DNA of 49,743 nucleotides from Bacteroidota bacterium (GTDB lineage: Bacteria; Bacteroidota; Ignavibacteria; Kapaibacteriales; UBA961), in contig JADZAA010000038.1 in NCBI GenBank assembly GCA_020852855.1, positions 1-49,743 on the forward strand. The letters run 5' to 3'. Below the pieces are notes generated by a model. It searched no databases, was not told where the DNA came from, and saw nothing but the letters and a program-made list of their open reading frames with translations. Below are positions 27,156-35,949 of this stretch, piece after piece. How positions within the stretch are numbered: position 1 is the first letter of the stretch; every line of letters begins with the position of its first letter. Made by a program: the position numbers and the translations under genes.

Positions 27156-28649
27156 ATGAAGATAAATTCCATCCGCCGCTCGATTTCAGAGCAATTTATC
27201 GGACGATTAAATTATTTGGTTGTCCTGCAATATACCGCTGTGTGTGTTACACTTTTGATTTGCACTATTGCGGCTCGCGCTCAATTCAATCTTACGTTGC
27301 CCTCGATGCAAAGTGCGCAAGAGATATTTCCCAAGGCTTTTTCTTGTTACAGTCACAAGAAATACGATTCTGCCATTATCTATTTACAGCGGATTTTGGC
27401 AATCAAGCCGCCCGTTTCGCCTTTGTTGCGGTCTTTCGTTAAATATCATCTGGCTGTGAATTACTGCTTGAACGGCAAAAAAGAGGAGGCTCTTGCCGCG
27501 CTTGAAAGTGCTGTTGGCTCCGGCTTTGCGGAAAGCGAAGAACTTGAAAAGAATGCCGACCTTATTTCGTTGCGAAATATACCGCGCTTCGATAGAATAT
27601 TAGACAATGCACGCCATAATGCTGCCGTGCTAAAGCGTTACGATATAACGCGCTGGGAGAACTCCGGGCTTGGTTTTGCGCTACTTCATGGTTTTGATGC
27701 GTGGTCTAATGAAAAATTCGTGAAGCTGCGTGAAAAATACAAACTCGACACATTGCGCAAACCCGGATTTTCCGAATTAGATGAGCAAATCAGTATAATG
27801 AATTGGGTGCATAATCGTTGGAAGCATAATCCTCTGAATATAGCGCCGAAATTTGATGTAATAGACATATTGGACTCTGTCGAGCAAGGCGTAACATATC
27901 GTTGCGTAGAATATGCGATTGTTTTGAGCCAGACATTGCAAGCTATGGGCTATCCTGCGCGCGTAATAGAATTGCATAGCAAAGGCGTTTCTTATGGAGT
28001 TGCGAAAGGCCATGTAGCAGCCGAAGTATGGAATAATGACTTGCGTAAATGGATTTATCTCGATGCCCAAACAAACGCTGCGTGGAAGTACGGAAATATG
28101 TTTTTGAATGCAGCCGAGTTGCGCGATATGATACTGGATGATCGCTTGGACTCTGTTCAAATGTACGTTTTTCCGTCATCGTGGCTTATGCGCGAGCAGG
28201 TTTATCCCGGCGAATGGATTAAATATTTTTATTATCTCTATTATCGGCTTGAAAATCACTATGCGGAAGACCCGGAATCTATGACAGGGCTTGCGCCGCT
28301 ATGTTATTTGCGCCCGAACCAAACGCCCGAATTATTATATCAGGGCTTGCCTCGTTCATTGGAAACCACGGCTAATTTCTATAAAGTTTATCCTGTGCTT
28401 AATATAGTTCATGCCGATATTACGCAAGTTTCCATAAATTCGTCCGAAATTGATTTGAAATTTGAGCAGGCAATGCCGTCGTTCAGCCGATATGCAATAA
28501 ATTCTAACGGTATGGAGTCCTTTCAATCCGACGATGAGTTCAAATGGCATATTCAGCACGGCAAAAACACAATTACCGTTCGCGCTGTCAACCAAGCCGG
28601 TATAATGGGGCCGCCAATGATTATCGAGCTTAATTACGATGCTCTTTGA
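27156..28649 (+). CDS. Secreted/envelope protein with transglutaminase-like cysteine protease fold
   Basis: This 497-residue protein has an N-terminal hydrophobic segment (about 20-42, ending I-A-A-R-A-Q) that acts as signal peptide or anchor. A short TPR-like helical region follows (about 55-125), then a transglutaminase core at about 205-310. The triad is visible: C250 in V-T-Y-R-C-V-E-Y-A, H286 in A-K-G-H-V-A-A-E-V-W and D303 in W-I-Y-L-D-A-Q. Bacterial proteins of this class usually act as proteases or peptidoglycan/peptide hydrolases rather than cross-linkers. The C-terminal 90 residues look like a small beta-sandwich. It stands alone, divergent from an outer-membrane protein gene, with an M1 peptidase downstream (148 bases). 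The substrate is unknown. Confidence 0.85.
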   Translation: MKINSIRRSISEQFIGRLNYLVVLQYTAVCVTLLICTIAARAQFNLTLPSMQSAQEIFPKAFSCYSHKKYDSAIIYLQRILAIKPPVSPLLRSFVKYHLAVNYCLNGKKEEALAALESAVGSGFAESEELEKNADLISLRNIPRFDRILDNARHNAAVLKRYDITRWENSGLGFALLHGFDAWSNEKFVKLREKYKLDTLRKPGFSELDEQISIMNWVHNRWKHNPLNIAPKFDVIDILDSVEQGVTYRCVEYAIVLSQTLQAMGYPARVIELHSKGVSYGVAKGHVAAEVWNNDLRKWIYLDAQTNAAWKYGNMFLNAAELRDMILDDRLDSVQMYVFPSSWLMREQVYPGEWIKYFYYLYYRLENHYAEDPESMTGLAPLCYLRPNQTPELLYQGLPRSLETTANFYKVYPVLNIVHADITQVSINSSEIDLKFEQAMPSFSRYAINSNGMESFQSDDEFKWHIQHGKNTITVRAVNQAGIMGPPMIIELNYDAL

Positions 28650-28748
28650 CAGTTCCCAAAACAATCCAATATTTTAACACGGAACATTTCAACGCTTGAT
28701 TTGCTGAATTTAAGACTTGAATTCAACAGTCAAGTGCCAATAAACTCG

Positions 28749-28756
28749 TATTTTTG
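28749..28756 (+). promoter_or_regulatory. Putative -7 promoter box TATTTTTG for the M1 peptidase
   Basis: Exact TAnnTTTG match ending 41 bases before the ATG at 28798. A perfect ten-base palindrome TTGAATTCAA lies 22 bases upstream (28717-28726) and could be an operator or chance. Confidence 0.42.
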
Positions 28757-28797
28757 AAAAATAATTCGGCTATGTCAAATCTTGATTATTTTCTTGT

Positions 28798-31251
28798 ATG
28801 CGCTCATCATCTTTACTTCTGTTCCCAATATGTTTTTTGATTTGCGCCTCATCGTATTCTAATGCGCAAACGCCGTATTATCACACCGAAACGTATTATC
28901 GCAAGCCTAATTCCGAACCTCGCGAACATCCGCTGGATATTAAACGAATGACACTCGACGTTCGTTTCGACGCACCCGCAGGCAAAGTTTTCGGGCGTGT
29001 TACGCACGTATTTCAGCCGTTGCGTATTACGGATTCGGTAGTTTTTGACGCGATAAAACTGAACATAAAAGCCGTAGCCTGCAACGGCGCACCCGTCCGA
29101 TACATTTCTCGCGATTCGTCGCTTATCGTTTTTACGGAAGGCAAAACCGCACTTGGCCGGCGCGACAGTATAGAGATTGTTTATGAGACGACACCGCGCA
29201 AGGGCATATATTTTATCGGTTGGAATACCGCAATTAAACAGCCGAAAGTAAAAGGCTTCTTTAATATACGCAAGCAAATCTGGACGCAAGGCCAAGCTTA
29301 TGATAACAGAGAATGGATACCGATGTATGATGCGCAAAACGATAAATATATTACCGAAACAATAGTTACATTTGACGCAAAATATAATGTGTTGTCAAAC
29401 GGTATAAAAATATCGGAAAAAGTAAATAATGACGGCACTAAAACCTGGCATTACACAATGACCAAACCGCACGCCGGATATTTGTTGATGCTGGCTGTCG
29501 GCGAATTTGCCATAGATGCACGCAAAAGCGAAAGCGGTGTTCCAATAGATCTATGGTATTATCCCGATTATCCCGAGCGCGTAAAACCCACGTATCGTTA
29601 TTCTACGGAAATAGTGGATTTTTTAGAGCAAGAAATAGGCGTTCCGTGGCCTTGGGATAAATATTCGCAAGTATTTGTGCAGGATTATATTTTCGGTGCA
29701 ATGGAGAATACAACAGCAACGATTTTCGGCGATTTTTTTGCTGTTGACGAGCGCGGATATTTAGACAGAAACTACATAAACGTAAATTGTCACGAAACGA
29801 CGCATGATTGGTTCGGCGATATGATAACCCAGCGCGACGACAAAAATATATGGTTGCATGAAAGTTATGCTACATTTTACCCGAAATTGTTCAGTCGCAA
29901 GTACTTCGGTGAAGATACATATCAATGGATGCGCCGTGGCGAACAGAATCAGGCCTTAGTTGCAAGCGAAAAAGACCGTTTGCCTATTGTTCATCCGGAC
30001 GCGGGCGGAACGCGAATTTATCCGAAAGGCTCTGCCGTTATAGATATGATGAGATACGTTTACGGCGAAGATGAATTTCGCAGCGTAATAAAATATTATC
30101 TGAAAAAACACGCTTATTCAAACGTTGAAACAAATGATTTGTATCAAGCGTTTCAGGATACACTTGGCGTATCTCCCGGCTGGTTTTTTAACGAATGGCT
30201 GTATCGCGGAGGCGAGCCGCACTACACTGTTTCGTGGCGCGAGATTTCCGAAAACGGTAAAGAATACATACTTGTTTCTGTTCGGCAAACTCATTTGCGC
30301 GATGCTTTGACCGGATTATTCAAAATGCCGGTTGTGATTGAAGTTTACGGCGATAACGGCCTGCAAGCAAGCGAGCGCGTATGGATTGAGGACGAATTAA
30401 CCGAAATAAAACTACCAAAACAAGGTACTCCGTCTTTTGTGTTGTTTGACCCGGGCAGTTGGATAATAAAAAAAATGACTTTTAAAAAGCCGTTTGCCGA
30501 ACTTAAAGCCCAAGCTCTCGGCTCACCGCTTATGATAGACCGATACGATGCGGTTGCAATGCTGAAGGACGATTCCTCCAATACTTCGGAAAAAGAACGC
30601 TTATTCTTGCAATTATTCGACCGTGAAAAATTTTATGCGGTTAAAAATGAAATTATTCGTCAAATCGCGGGAAATACAACCGAAACTGCGCGAATAATAA
30701 TGCGCAAGGCTTTTGCGGATAAAGACGTAGAAATACGCAAAGCGGCTCTTGACGCAATTAAGGGCGTTCCTGCGGAATACAAACTTGAAGTTGAACGGCT
30801 GTTGCTCGATTCGTCGTATCAAATTGTAACAACTGCCTTGGATAAACTGTGCGAAGCGTTCCCGTCCGACGCACCGCGCTATCTTAGCCAAACCGCCGAT
30901 GAAACGGGGCTGTCCGCTCAGGTATTTATTAAATGGCATGAAATCGGTGCATTACGCGGCGATAAACAGTCCTTCGGTGTTCTGGCAGACCTTGCCGGAA
31001 ATGCTTATGAGTTTAGGACCCGGCAAAACGCTTTCAATTCGCTTAAAAAAGTTAATTATTGCGATGAAAATGTAGCAGAAAATTTGTTTGATGCTATGTT
31101 AAATCCAAATACGCGGCTCGCAGCAGCAGCAAAAAGCCTGCTGGATTATTTTTACGAACAAACACAGTTCAGGCAAATAATTAAGCGAAAATATGCCGGA
31201 ACCGATTGGACCAAAGCACAAAAAGATTTATTGGAATCATCAATTAAATAA
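28798..31251 (+). CDS. M1-family aminopeptidase with C-terminal HEAT-like repeats
   Basis: This 817-residue secreted zinc peptidase has a signal peptide (residues 1-24, ending S-Y-S-N-A-Q). The N-terminal beta domain carries H-P-L-D-I-K-R-M-T-L-D-V near residue 44. The exopeptidase motif G-A-M-E-N is at 300-304 and the zinc site H332-E-T-T-H336 is followed by E355 (W-L-H-E-S-Y-A). These are the catalytic elements of M1 aminopeptidases, which remove N-terminal residues from peptides. Residues about 580-810 are helical and HEAT-like (repeated A-x-x-A-L-D-A). Many Bacteroidota carry such periplasmic M1 enzymes for peptide uptake. The next gene starts 18 bases after the stop, so the two are likely co-transcribed. 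Confidence 0.95.
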   Translation: MRSSSLLLFPICFLICASSYSNAQTPYYHTETYYRKPNSEPREHPLDIKRMTLDVRFDAPAGKVFGRVTHVFQPLRITDSVVFDAIKLNIKAVACNGAPVRYISRDSSLIVFTEGKTALGRRDSIEIVYETTPRKGIYFIGWNTAIKQPKVKGFFNIRKQIWTQGQAYDNREWIPMYDAQNDKYITETIVTFDAKYNVLSNGIKISEKVNNDGTKTWHYTMTKPHAGYLLMLAVGEFAIDARKSESGVPIDLWYYPDYPERVKPTYRYSTEIVDFLEQEIGVPWPWDKYSQVFVQDYIFGAMENTTATIFGDFFAVDERGYLDRNYINVNCHETTHDWFGDMITQRDDKNIWLHESYATFYPKLFSRKYFGEDTYQWMRRGEQNQALVASEKDRLPIVHPDAGGTRIYPKGSAVIDMMRYVYGEDEFRSVIKYYLKKHAYSNVETNDLYQAFQDTLGVSPGWFFNEWLYRGGEPHYTVSWREISENGKEYILVSVRQTHLRDALTGLFKMPVVIEVYGDNGLQASERVWIEDELTEIKLPKQGTPSFVLFDPGSWIIKKMTFKKPFAELKAQALGSPLMIDRYDAVAMLKDDSSNTSEKERLFLQLFDREKFYAVKNEIIRQIAGNTTETARIIMRKAFADKDVEIRKAALDAIKGVPAEYKLEVERLLLDSSYQIVTTALDKLCEAFPSDAPRYLSQTADETGLSAQVFIKWHEIGALRGDKQSFGVLADLAGNAYEFRTRQNAFNSLKKVNYCDENVAENLFDAMLNPNTRLAAAAKSLLDYFYEQTQFRQIIKRKYAGTDWTKAQKDLLESSIK

Positions 31252-31269
31252 GGGACAATTGTTTCAAGT

Positions 31270-31794
31270 ATGCTCAAATCCAATTTATTCCTAAAAATAT
31301 TGCCATTGCTTTTTTTCATATTTTTCGCATATAAATCCGATGCGCAAGATATTGAAAATAATTTAACCGACGAAAAGGAAAGCGAAGAATATGCTCATGA
31401 ACATCACCGGAATGAAATAGGGCTGTCGTGCGCTCCCGTCTTTTTTGTTAATGAAGATGCATGGAGCTACGGATTGCATCTTCATTATATCTATGCGATT
31501 AAGGGAAGTAATTTCGGTGTGGGGGCGGGAGCAGAAAGAATATTCGATGAACACGGACATAATACTTTCGGACTTATTGCCCGCTATAGTCCGGTTGATA
31601 AAGTTAATTTAATGCTTTCGCCGGGTGTGGTATTTGAGTCTGCAAACCCTGACGAAGTGAAATTTGTTTTGCACACCGAAGCCTCGTATGAATTTGAGAT
31701 AGACGATTTTCATATTGGCCCTGCACTTGACTTTGCTTATGCCGCTCAAGATTTTCATATTAGTTTAGGGCTTCACTTAGGCTATGGATTTTAA
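31270..31794 (+). CDS. Small outer-membrane beta-barrel-like protein with His-rich N-terminus
   Basis: This 174-residue protein has a signal peptide (ending Y-K-S-D-A-Q). The mature protein begins with an acidic and His-rich stretch (D-E-K-E-S-E-E-Y-A-H-E-H-H-R-N-E). It continues as alternating amphipathic strands with many Gly and aromatics, ending G-L-H-L-G-Y-G-F with a terminal Phe. That suggests a small outer-membrane barrel or surface beta protein. The His/Glu cluster could bind divalent metal. No family is recognised. The gene begins 18 bases after the M1 peptidase and probably shares its transcript, so a link to zinc peptidase function is conceivable but unproven. Confidence 0.72.
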   Translation: MLKSNLFLKILPLLFFIFFAYKSDAQDIENNLTDEKESEEYAHEHHRNEIGLSCAPVFFVNEDAWSYGLHLHYIYAIKGSNFGVGAGAERIFDEHGHNTFGLIARYSPVDKVNLMLSPGVVFESANPDEVKFVLHTEASYEFEIDDFHIGPALDFAYAAQDFHISLGLHLGYGF

Positions 31795-31846
31795 TTGAAA
31801 CTATTGTTCCGTCAGACGATTAATAATTAGAAAATTAAATAAAATA

Positions 31847-32299
31847 ATGATACTGCAAGAGCGTGCATATTACGAAGAAATAATGAAACGTTGCATTGAG
31901 CTTGCTCATATTGCCAAAGAGTGCGGCGACGTTGCGGCCGGTGCGGTAATAATGCACGACGGTAATATAATTTCGGAAGGAATAGAAGGCGGAAAAACTC
32001 ATCACGACATAACATATCACGCCGAGATTGAAGCCGTTAGAAATGCGGTGAAAATATTGAAAAAAAATGATTTATCGGACTGCGTTTTGGTTACGACTCA
32101 CGAGCCTTGCATAATGTGTTCGTATGCGATAAGACATTATGGGATATCATTAATTGTGATTGGTGCAACTGTTGGAGAAATAGGCGGATACAGCTCTAAA
32201 TTACCCGTTTTACTGGATAGAACCGTAACAAGATGGAGCGACCCGCCGACAATCGTAACCGGAATTCTGGAACAAGAGTGCAGAGCGATAAATAACTGA
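31847..32299 (+). CDS. Nucleoside/cytidine deaminase-like zinc enzyme
   Basis: This 150-residue protein has the deaminase zinc motif H58-A-E60 and P87-C-I-M-C91. His and two Cys bind zinc and Glu is the general acid/base in the CMP/dCMP and TadA-type deaminase superfamily. The spacing fits single-domain free-nucleotide or base deaminases, such as guanine deaminase-like or riboflavin-pathway types. It is probably not TadA, because a housekeeping TadA normally has a longer C-terminal helix. Substrate cannot be assigned. It is 52 bases before an FNR-like reductase, followed by a PLP-dependent lyase on the same strand, suggesting a small catabolic or salvage unit. Confidence 0.86.
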   Translation: MILQERAYYEEIMKRCIELAHIAKECGDVAAGAVIMHDGNIISEGIEGGKTHHDITYHAEIEAVRNAVKILKKNDLSDCVLVTTHEPCIMCSYAIRHYGISLIVIGATVGEIGGYSSKLPVLLDRTVTRWSDPPTIVTGILEQECRAINN

Positions 32300-32351
32300 C
32301 GCTTAAAAATAAAGAATTAAACACCTGAAAAAGTAAAAAAAGGAAAAAATA

Positions 32352-33020
32352 ATGGAAAAAATCGTCAAAATAAAAGAACTTGAAAACGTTACACACGACG
32401 TTTTACGTATAGCAACGGAAAAACCGGCAGGGCTTACTTATTCTCCAGGCCAAGCCGTTGATATTGCAATAAATAATCCGGACTGGAAGAAAGAGATAAG
32501 AACATTTACTTTTACTTCTTTGCCCGACGACGATTATGTTGAATTTACGATTAAAACATATACTTCGCATAATGGAGTAACCAATCAATTGCGTTCGCTG
32601 AAAGTCGGCGACGAATTGGCATTATATGACGTTTATGGGAGCATTGCATATAAAGGAGAAGGTATTTTTCTTGCCGGCGGTGCCGGAATAACGCCCTTTT
32701 TGGCAATTTTACGCTCACTCGAAAAGCAAGGCAAAACGGGAGGGAATAAATTGATTTTTGCCAATAGAACGAAAGCAGATATTATTCGGGAAAATACATT
32801 CAAAAAAATGCTCGGAAATAATTTCATAAATGTTCTGTCCGATGAAAAAAGTCCGGGCTATGAATACGGATATATATCGGCCGAGCTGATTAAAAAACAT
32901 ATTGACGAGCATACGAAATATTTTTACGTATGCGGTCCCGACCCCATGATGGTTGCAATGGAAAAGCATCTGTCGAATTTAGGCATTAGTTTCGATTTTA
33001 TCGTCAAAGAAGCATTTTAA
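32352..33020 (+). CDS. FAD/NAD(P)-binding oxidoreductase, ferredoxin-NADP reductase-like
   Basis: This 222-residue protein has an FAD-binding barrel with R50-T-F-T-F-T-S, the NAD(P)-binding motif F-L-A-G-G-A-G-I-T-P-F (about 107-116) and the C-terminal cysteine motif Y-V-C-G-P-D-P-M-M (C194). It ends V-K-E-A-F, the usual tail of the family. There is no 2Fe-2S domain, so an external ferredoxin or protein acceptor is needed. The start follows an AAGGA site at a suitable distance. It lies 17 bases before the PLP-dependent lyase gene. Probable role: transfer of electrons between NAD(P)H and a partner protein; the partner is not in the window. Confidence 0.93.
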   Translation: MEKIVKIKELENVTHDVLRIATEKPAGLTYSPGQAVDIAINNPDWKKEIRTFTFTSLPDDDYVEFTIKTYTSHNGVTNQLRSLKVGDELALYDVYGSIAYKGEGIFLAGGAGITPFLAILRSLEKQGKTGGNKLIFANRTKADIIRENTFKKMLGNNFINVLSDEKSPGYEYGYISAELIKKHIDEHTKYFYVCGPDPMMVAMEKHLSNLGISFDFIVKEAF

Positions 33021-33037
33021 TCAAGATATAAGGAATA

Positions 33038-34306
33038 ATGCGGAAATCAATCATGACAAGAAAAATGAAGCCGGAAAGTTTGATGATGTCCTACGGATAT
33101 AAACCGGAATTATCCGAAGGTGCGGTAAAATGTCCGATTTTTCAAACTTCTACTTTTGTATTTAAAAGTGCCGAAGAAGGAAAAGCGTTTTTTGAGGTTG
33201 CTTACGGCCATAGAAGTGCCAACGAAGGTGAAGAGCTTGGGTTGATTTACAGCCGCATCAATAATCCCGACCTTGAAATATTGGAAAATCGGCTTACACT
33301 ATGGGACGAAGCCGAAGATTGCGCCGTTTTTGAAAGCGGAATGTCGGCTATTACCACAGTCCTATTGGAATTTCTGAAACCCGGGGACTTACTCTTGATC
33401 AGCAGCCCGCTTTATGGCGGAAGCGACCATTTTATAAAGGGAATATTGCCCAAATTCGGCATCTGCGCGGCTGAATTTAGAGCCGGTCAAAGCAAAGAAG
33501 AAATTATTAAAATAGTGGAGGCGACGGGATGCGCGGATAAACTTGCGCTGATTTATATTGAAACACCCGCAAATCCTACAAATGACATAATTGACATTCA
33601 GGGCAGTAAAGAGGTAGCCGAATATTTTTCGTCGGATAATAAAACTGTTTATTTGGCTGTTGATAATACGTATATGGGGCCATTGTGGCAACATCCGTTA
33701 AAGCACGGCGCAGATTTGGTTCTGTATTCCGCCACAAAATATATCGGCGGACACAGCGATGTAATTGCCGGTGCGTGCTTGGGAACAAAAGAATTGATAA
33801 AAAGAGTCAAAGGTTTGCGCACATTCTTGGGCAATATGGCAAGTCCTAATACGGGCTGGCTTTTGCTTCGCAGTCTCGAAACATTAAAAGCAAGAATGGA
33901 TATACAATCTTTCAACGCCGATAAAGTTGCCCAATTTCTGAATGAGCATAAATTGGTGGAAAAAGTGTATTTTCTCGGTAATATAACCGAAAAAGACGGC
34001 GACCGCTTCCATATAAAAAATAAGCAATGCCTAAGCAACGGCGGAATGATTTCGTTCGATGTAAAGGGCGGAGAAAAAGAAGCATTTAAATTCTTAAACT
34101 CCTTAAAACTCATTAAATTGGCAGTAAGTCTCGGCAGCACTGAAAGTTTGGCGGAACATCCGGCCACAATGACGCATGTTGATGTGGAGCCCGAATTACG
34201 CAAAGAACTTTCGATAACGGAAAAAATGATAAGACTTTCCGTAGGAGTTGAAAACTACGAAGATATTATCTACGATATTTCGCAAGCACTCGAAGCGATA
34301 CAATAG
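33038..34306 (+). CDS. PLP-dependent Cys/Met metabolism enzyme (methionine gamma-lyase / cystathionine gamma-lyase family)
   Basis: This 422-residue cytoplasmic fold-type I PLP enzyme has the Schiff-base lysine K234 in L-Y-S-A-T-K-Y-I-G-G-H-S-D, the cofactor Asp D209 in V-D-N-T and the cofactor-site Y-x-R motif (Y71-S-R73). Other marks are P-L-Y-G-G (Y126) and S-L-G-S-T-E-S-L-A-E-H-P near the C-terminus. The family breaks or forms C-S bonds in methionine, cystathionine or homoserine derivatives. The closest reading is a methionine gamma-lyase-type enzyme, but the subfamily is uncertain. AAGGA precedes ATG 33038; ATG 33053 is an alternative. It is the third gene of the deaminase-reductase-lyase run and ends convergent with lpxK. 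Confidence 0.9.
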   Translation: MRKSIMTRKMKPESLMMSYGYKPELSEGAVKCPIFQTSTFVFKSAEEGKAFFEVAYGHRSANEGEELGLIYSRINNPDLEILENRLTLWDEAEDCAVFESGMSAITTVLLEFLKPGDLLLISSPLYGGSDHFIKGILPKFGICAAEFRAGQSKEEIIKIVEATGCADKLALIYIETPANPTNDIIDIQGSKEVAEYFSSDNKTVYLAVDNTYMGPLWQHPLKHGADLVLYSATKYIGGHSDVIAGACLGTKELIKRVKGLRTFLGNMASPNTGWLLLRSLETLKARMDIQSFNADKVAQFLNEHKLVEKVYFLGNITEKDGDRFHIKNKQCLSNGGMISFDVKGGEKEAFKFLNSLKLIKLAVSLGSTESLAEHPATMTHVDVEPELRKELSITEKMIRLSVGVENYEDIIYDISQALEAIQ

Positions 34307-34342
34307 ATTGCGATAAAATTAACGAGAGTTTTACCTCAAACG

Positions 34343-34372
34343 AAATATAAATATTTAATCATATTTATATTT
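34343..34372. terminator. AT-only hairpin between PLP lyase and lpxK, possible bidirectional terminator
   Basis: Perfect 12-base arms AAATATAAATAT and ATATTTATATTT flank a six-base loop. The hairpin overlaps the lpxK stop and lies between convergent genes. With no G/C pairs it is a weak candidate. Confidence 0.3.
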
Positions 34373-35362
34373 TGCTTTTGCAACCGATAAAACAATATCG
34401 TGAAATTCGTCTTTTCCGTCGGTTACAATAGTTTGTACAGGTAGAACTACAACGGGAATATCTGCTTCGTCGAAAACCGATTTGAATTGCAGTAATTTAA
34501 CCGCATCTTTTTCGGTTGTAATTATTGATTTTCCGCCGGATTTATTTAACTTATCAAGTATTTTCTTTACAATCCGGCCGTTAAAATGCACATGGTCGGA
34601 CATAGCAATTTTTCCGACAATTGCGAAATTATTTTCTATTGCTGAAAAAAAACGATACGGTCGCGCTATACCGCATAAAGCCAGCATTTTTTCGGTTAAA
34701 TTCGGCGCAAGTCTGTCAGTTTGGCCGAGTGCATACGCCGCGCCGATTTTTGTTGTATAGCGAATGAGCAAAGAATTAGGATTGAGCGGAAGCTTTTTGG
34801 CGCGTTCCGGCGAAATGCCGTCGTGCAAAGCGACAATATGTGCGCGACGAATATTTGCGAGAGGCTCGCGTAATACTCCGAACGGTATCGCCCGTCCGTT
34901 GAGAGTTTCTGTATCAAGCAGTACAATATCGAGGTCGCGACGAAGTTGTCTGTGTTGAAACCCGTCGTCGAGAACGCATAGCGTTGCGCCAAGTTTTTGT
35001 GCTGTTCTACATCCGTCAATGCGTTTTTCGGCAGCAACGGCAATGCCGTCGGCGGCATGCAAAAGTAATTCGTCGCCTGCTTCGTCGGCTGAGGCTATGA
35101 TGCCGTGCAAACCGTTGCCTGCAATAACTACGCCGTGAGTTTTGCGCCCGTAGCCCCGCGAAATAACAGCCGGAATAATATTGTTTTCTCGACATAAAGC
35201 GGTTATCATGCGAACAAAAGGAGTTTTGCCCGTACCGCCGGCCGAAACATTGCCGACGCTAATTACCGGGATTTCAGCCGAATAAATGCTGTTTTTGCCG
35301 GTATTGAAGCGGCGGTTGCGCCATTGGACGGCTATTTTATATGGGTTTAGCGTAAAATTCAC
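34355..35362 (-). CDS. lpxK: Tetraacyldisaccharide 4'-kinase
   Basis: This protein of 335 residues, membrane-associated in its family, phosphorylates the 4' position of the lipid A disaccharide. Motifs are the P-loop S-A-G-G-T-G-K-T-P-F, S-R-G-Y-G-R, D-E-A-G-D-E, and L-D-D-G-F-Q-H-R. These are the family's nucleotide and catalytic elements. The minus-strand frame is open to a TTG at 35368, but GTG at 35362 overlaps the TGA stop of the preceding gene as GTGA, the classic coupled junction, so that start is preferred. It is the last gene of the lpxB-acyltransferase-lpxK operon. Confidence 0.93.
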   Translation of the reverse strand: MNFTLNPYKIAVQWRNRRFNTGKNSIYSAEIPVISVGNVSAGGTGKTPFVRMITALCRENNIIPAVISRGYGRKTHGVVIAGNGLHGIIASADEAGDELLLHAADGIAVAAEKRIDGCRTAQKLGATLCVLDDGFQHRQLRRDLDIVLLDTETLNGRAIPFGVLREPLANIRRAHIVALHDGISPERAKKLPLNPNSLLIRYTTKIGAAYALGQTDRLAPNLTEKMLALCGIARPYRFFSAIENNFAIVGKIAMSDHVHFNGRIVKKILDKLNKSGGKSIITTEKDAVKLLQFKSVFDEADIPVVVLPVQTIVTDGKDEFHDIVLSVAKAKYKYD

Positions 35363-35949
35363 GGCCAATCGCCCAACAAAGACTGCATACTCAAAATGGC
35401 GGTATCTGTATTGCTATCGAGTACTTTTGCGTCAATTTCGGTAAAAATAGTTATTCGTGCAAACGGGTAAGGTACTGCGAAAGAATCCCAAGAGTTCAGC
35501 AATATTTTTCTTGAAATCACAACGCGACAACAAACCAATTTCGTAGCTGAACGTTGTGCGGCAAGCACGGCGCCGGCTTTTGCCGTACACTTCGGACCGC
35601 GCGGACCGTCCGGTGTAATCAGAACTTTGCCGGTAGCGGCTGCTTCGGTCATTGCTGCAAGCGTTTCGCGCCCGCCCGAAGATGATGAGCCGCGAATCAG
35701 TCTGTAGTTCCAAGCGGCTAATAATGCGGATAGAATGTCGCCGTCTCGACTGCGACTTACAACTGCGGCGGCACCTGATTTCGAGAAGAATTTCCATACC
35801 GGCAACATTGCGCCGTGCCAAAATGCGATTACGCAAGTACCGGAAGGAGTTGTGCCGCATAAACGTATTCGCCATGTTGCGGCAACGGCACGCAATAAAG
35901 CAACAAATAGTATTACGGTAAATTTACGCCCCATTATTTTTAGCGGCAT
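35359..35949 (-). CDS. DUF374 family acyltransferase-like protein
   Basis: This protein of about 196 residues has the DUF374/lysophospholipid acyltransferase-like signature: A-F-W-H-G-A-M-L-P, V-S-R-S-R-D-G-D-I-L-S-A-L-L, L-I-R-G-S-S-S-S-G-G-R-E-T and L-I-T-P-D-G-P-R-G-P. His in F-W-H-G is the likely catalytic residue, by analogy with related acyltransferases. The start is placed at ATG 35949, which overlaps the lpxB 3' end by 26 bases; ATG 35934 (M-G-R-K-F) is an alternative. The stop overlaps the lpxK start. From operon position it probably acts on lipid A, for example as a late acyltransferase; no direct evidence is visible. Confidence 0.9.
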   Translation of the reverse strand: MPLKIMGRKFTVILFVALLRAVAATWRIRLCGTTPSGTCVIAFWHGAMLPVWKFFSKSGAAAVVSRSRDGDILSALLAAWNYRLIRGSSSSGGRETLAAMTEAAATGKVLITPDGPRGPKCTAKAGAVLAAQRSATKLVCCRVVISRKILLNSWDSFAVPYPFARITIFTEIDAKVLDSNTDTAILSMQSLLGDWP

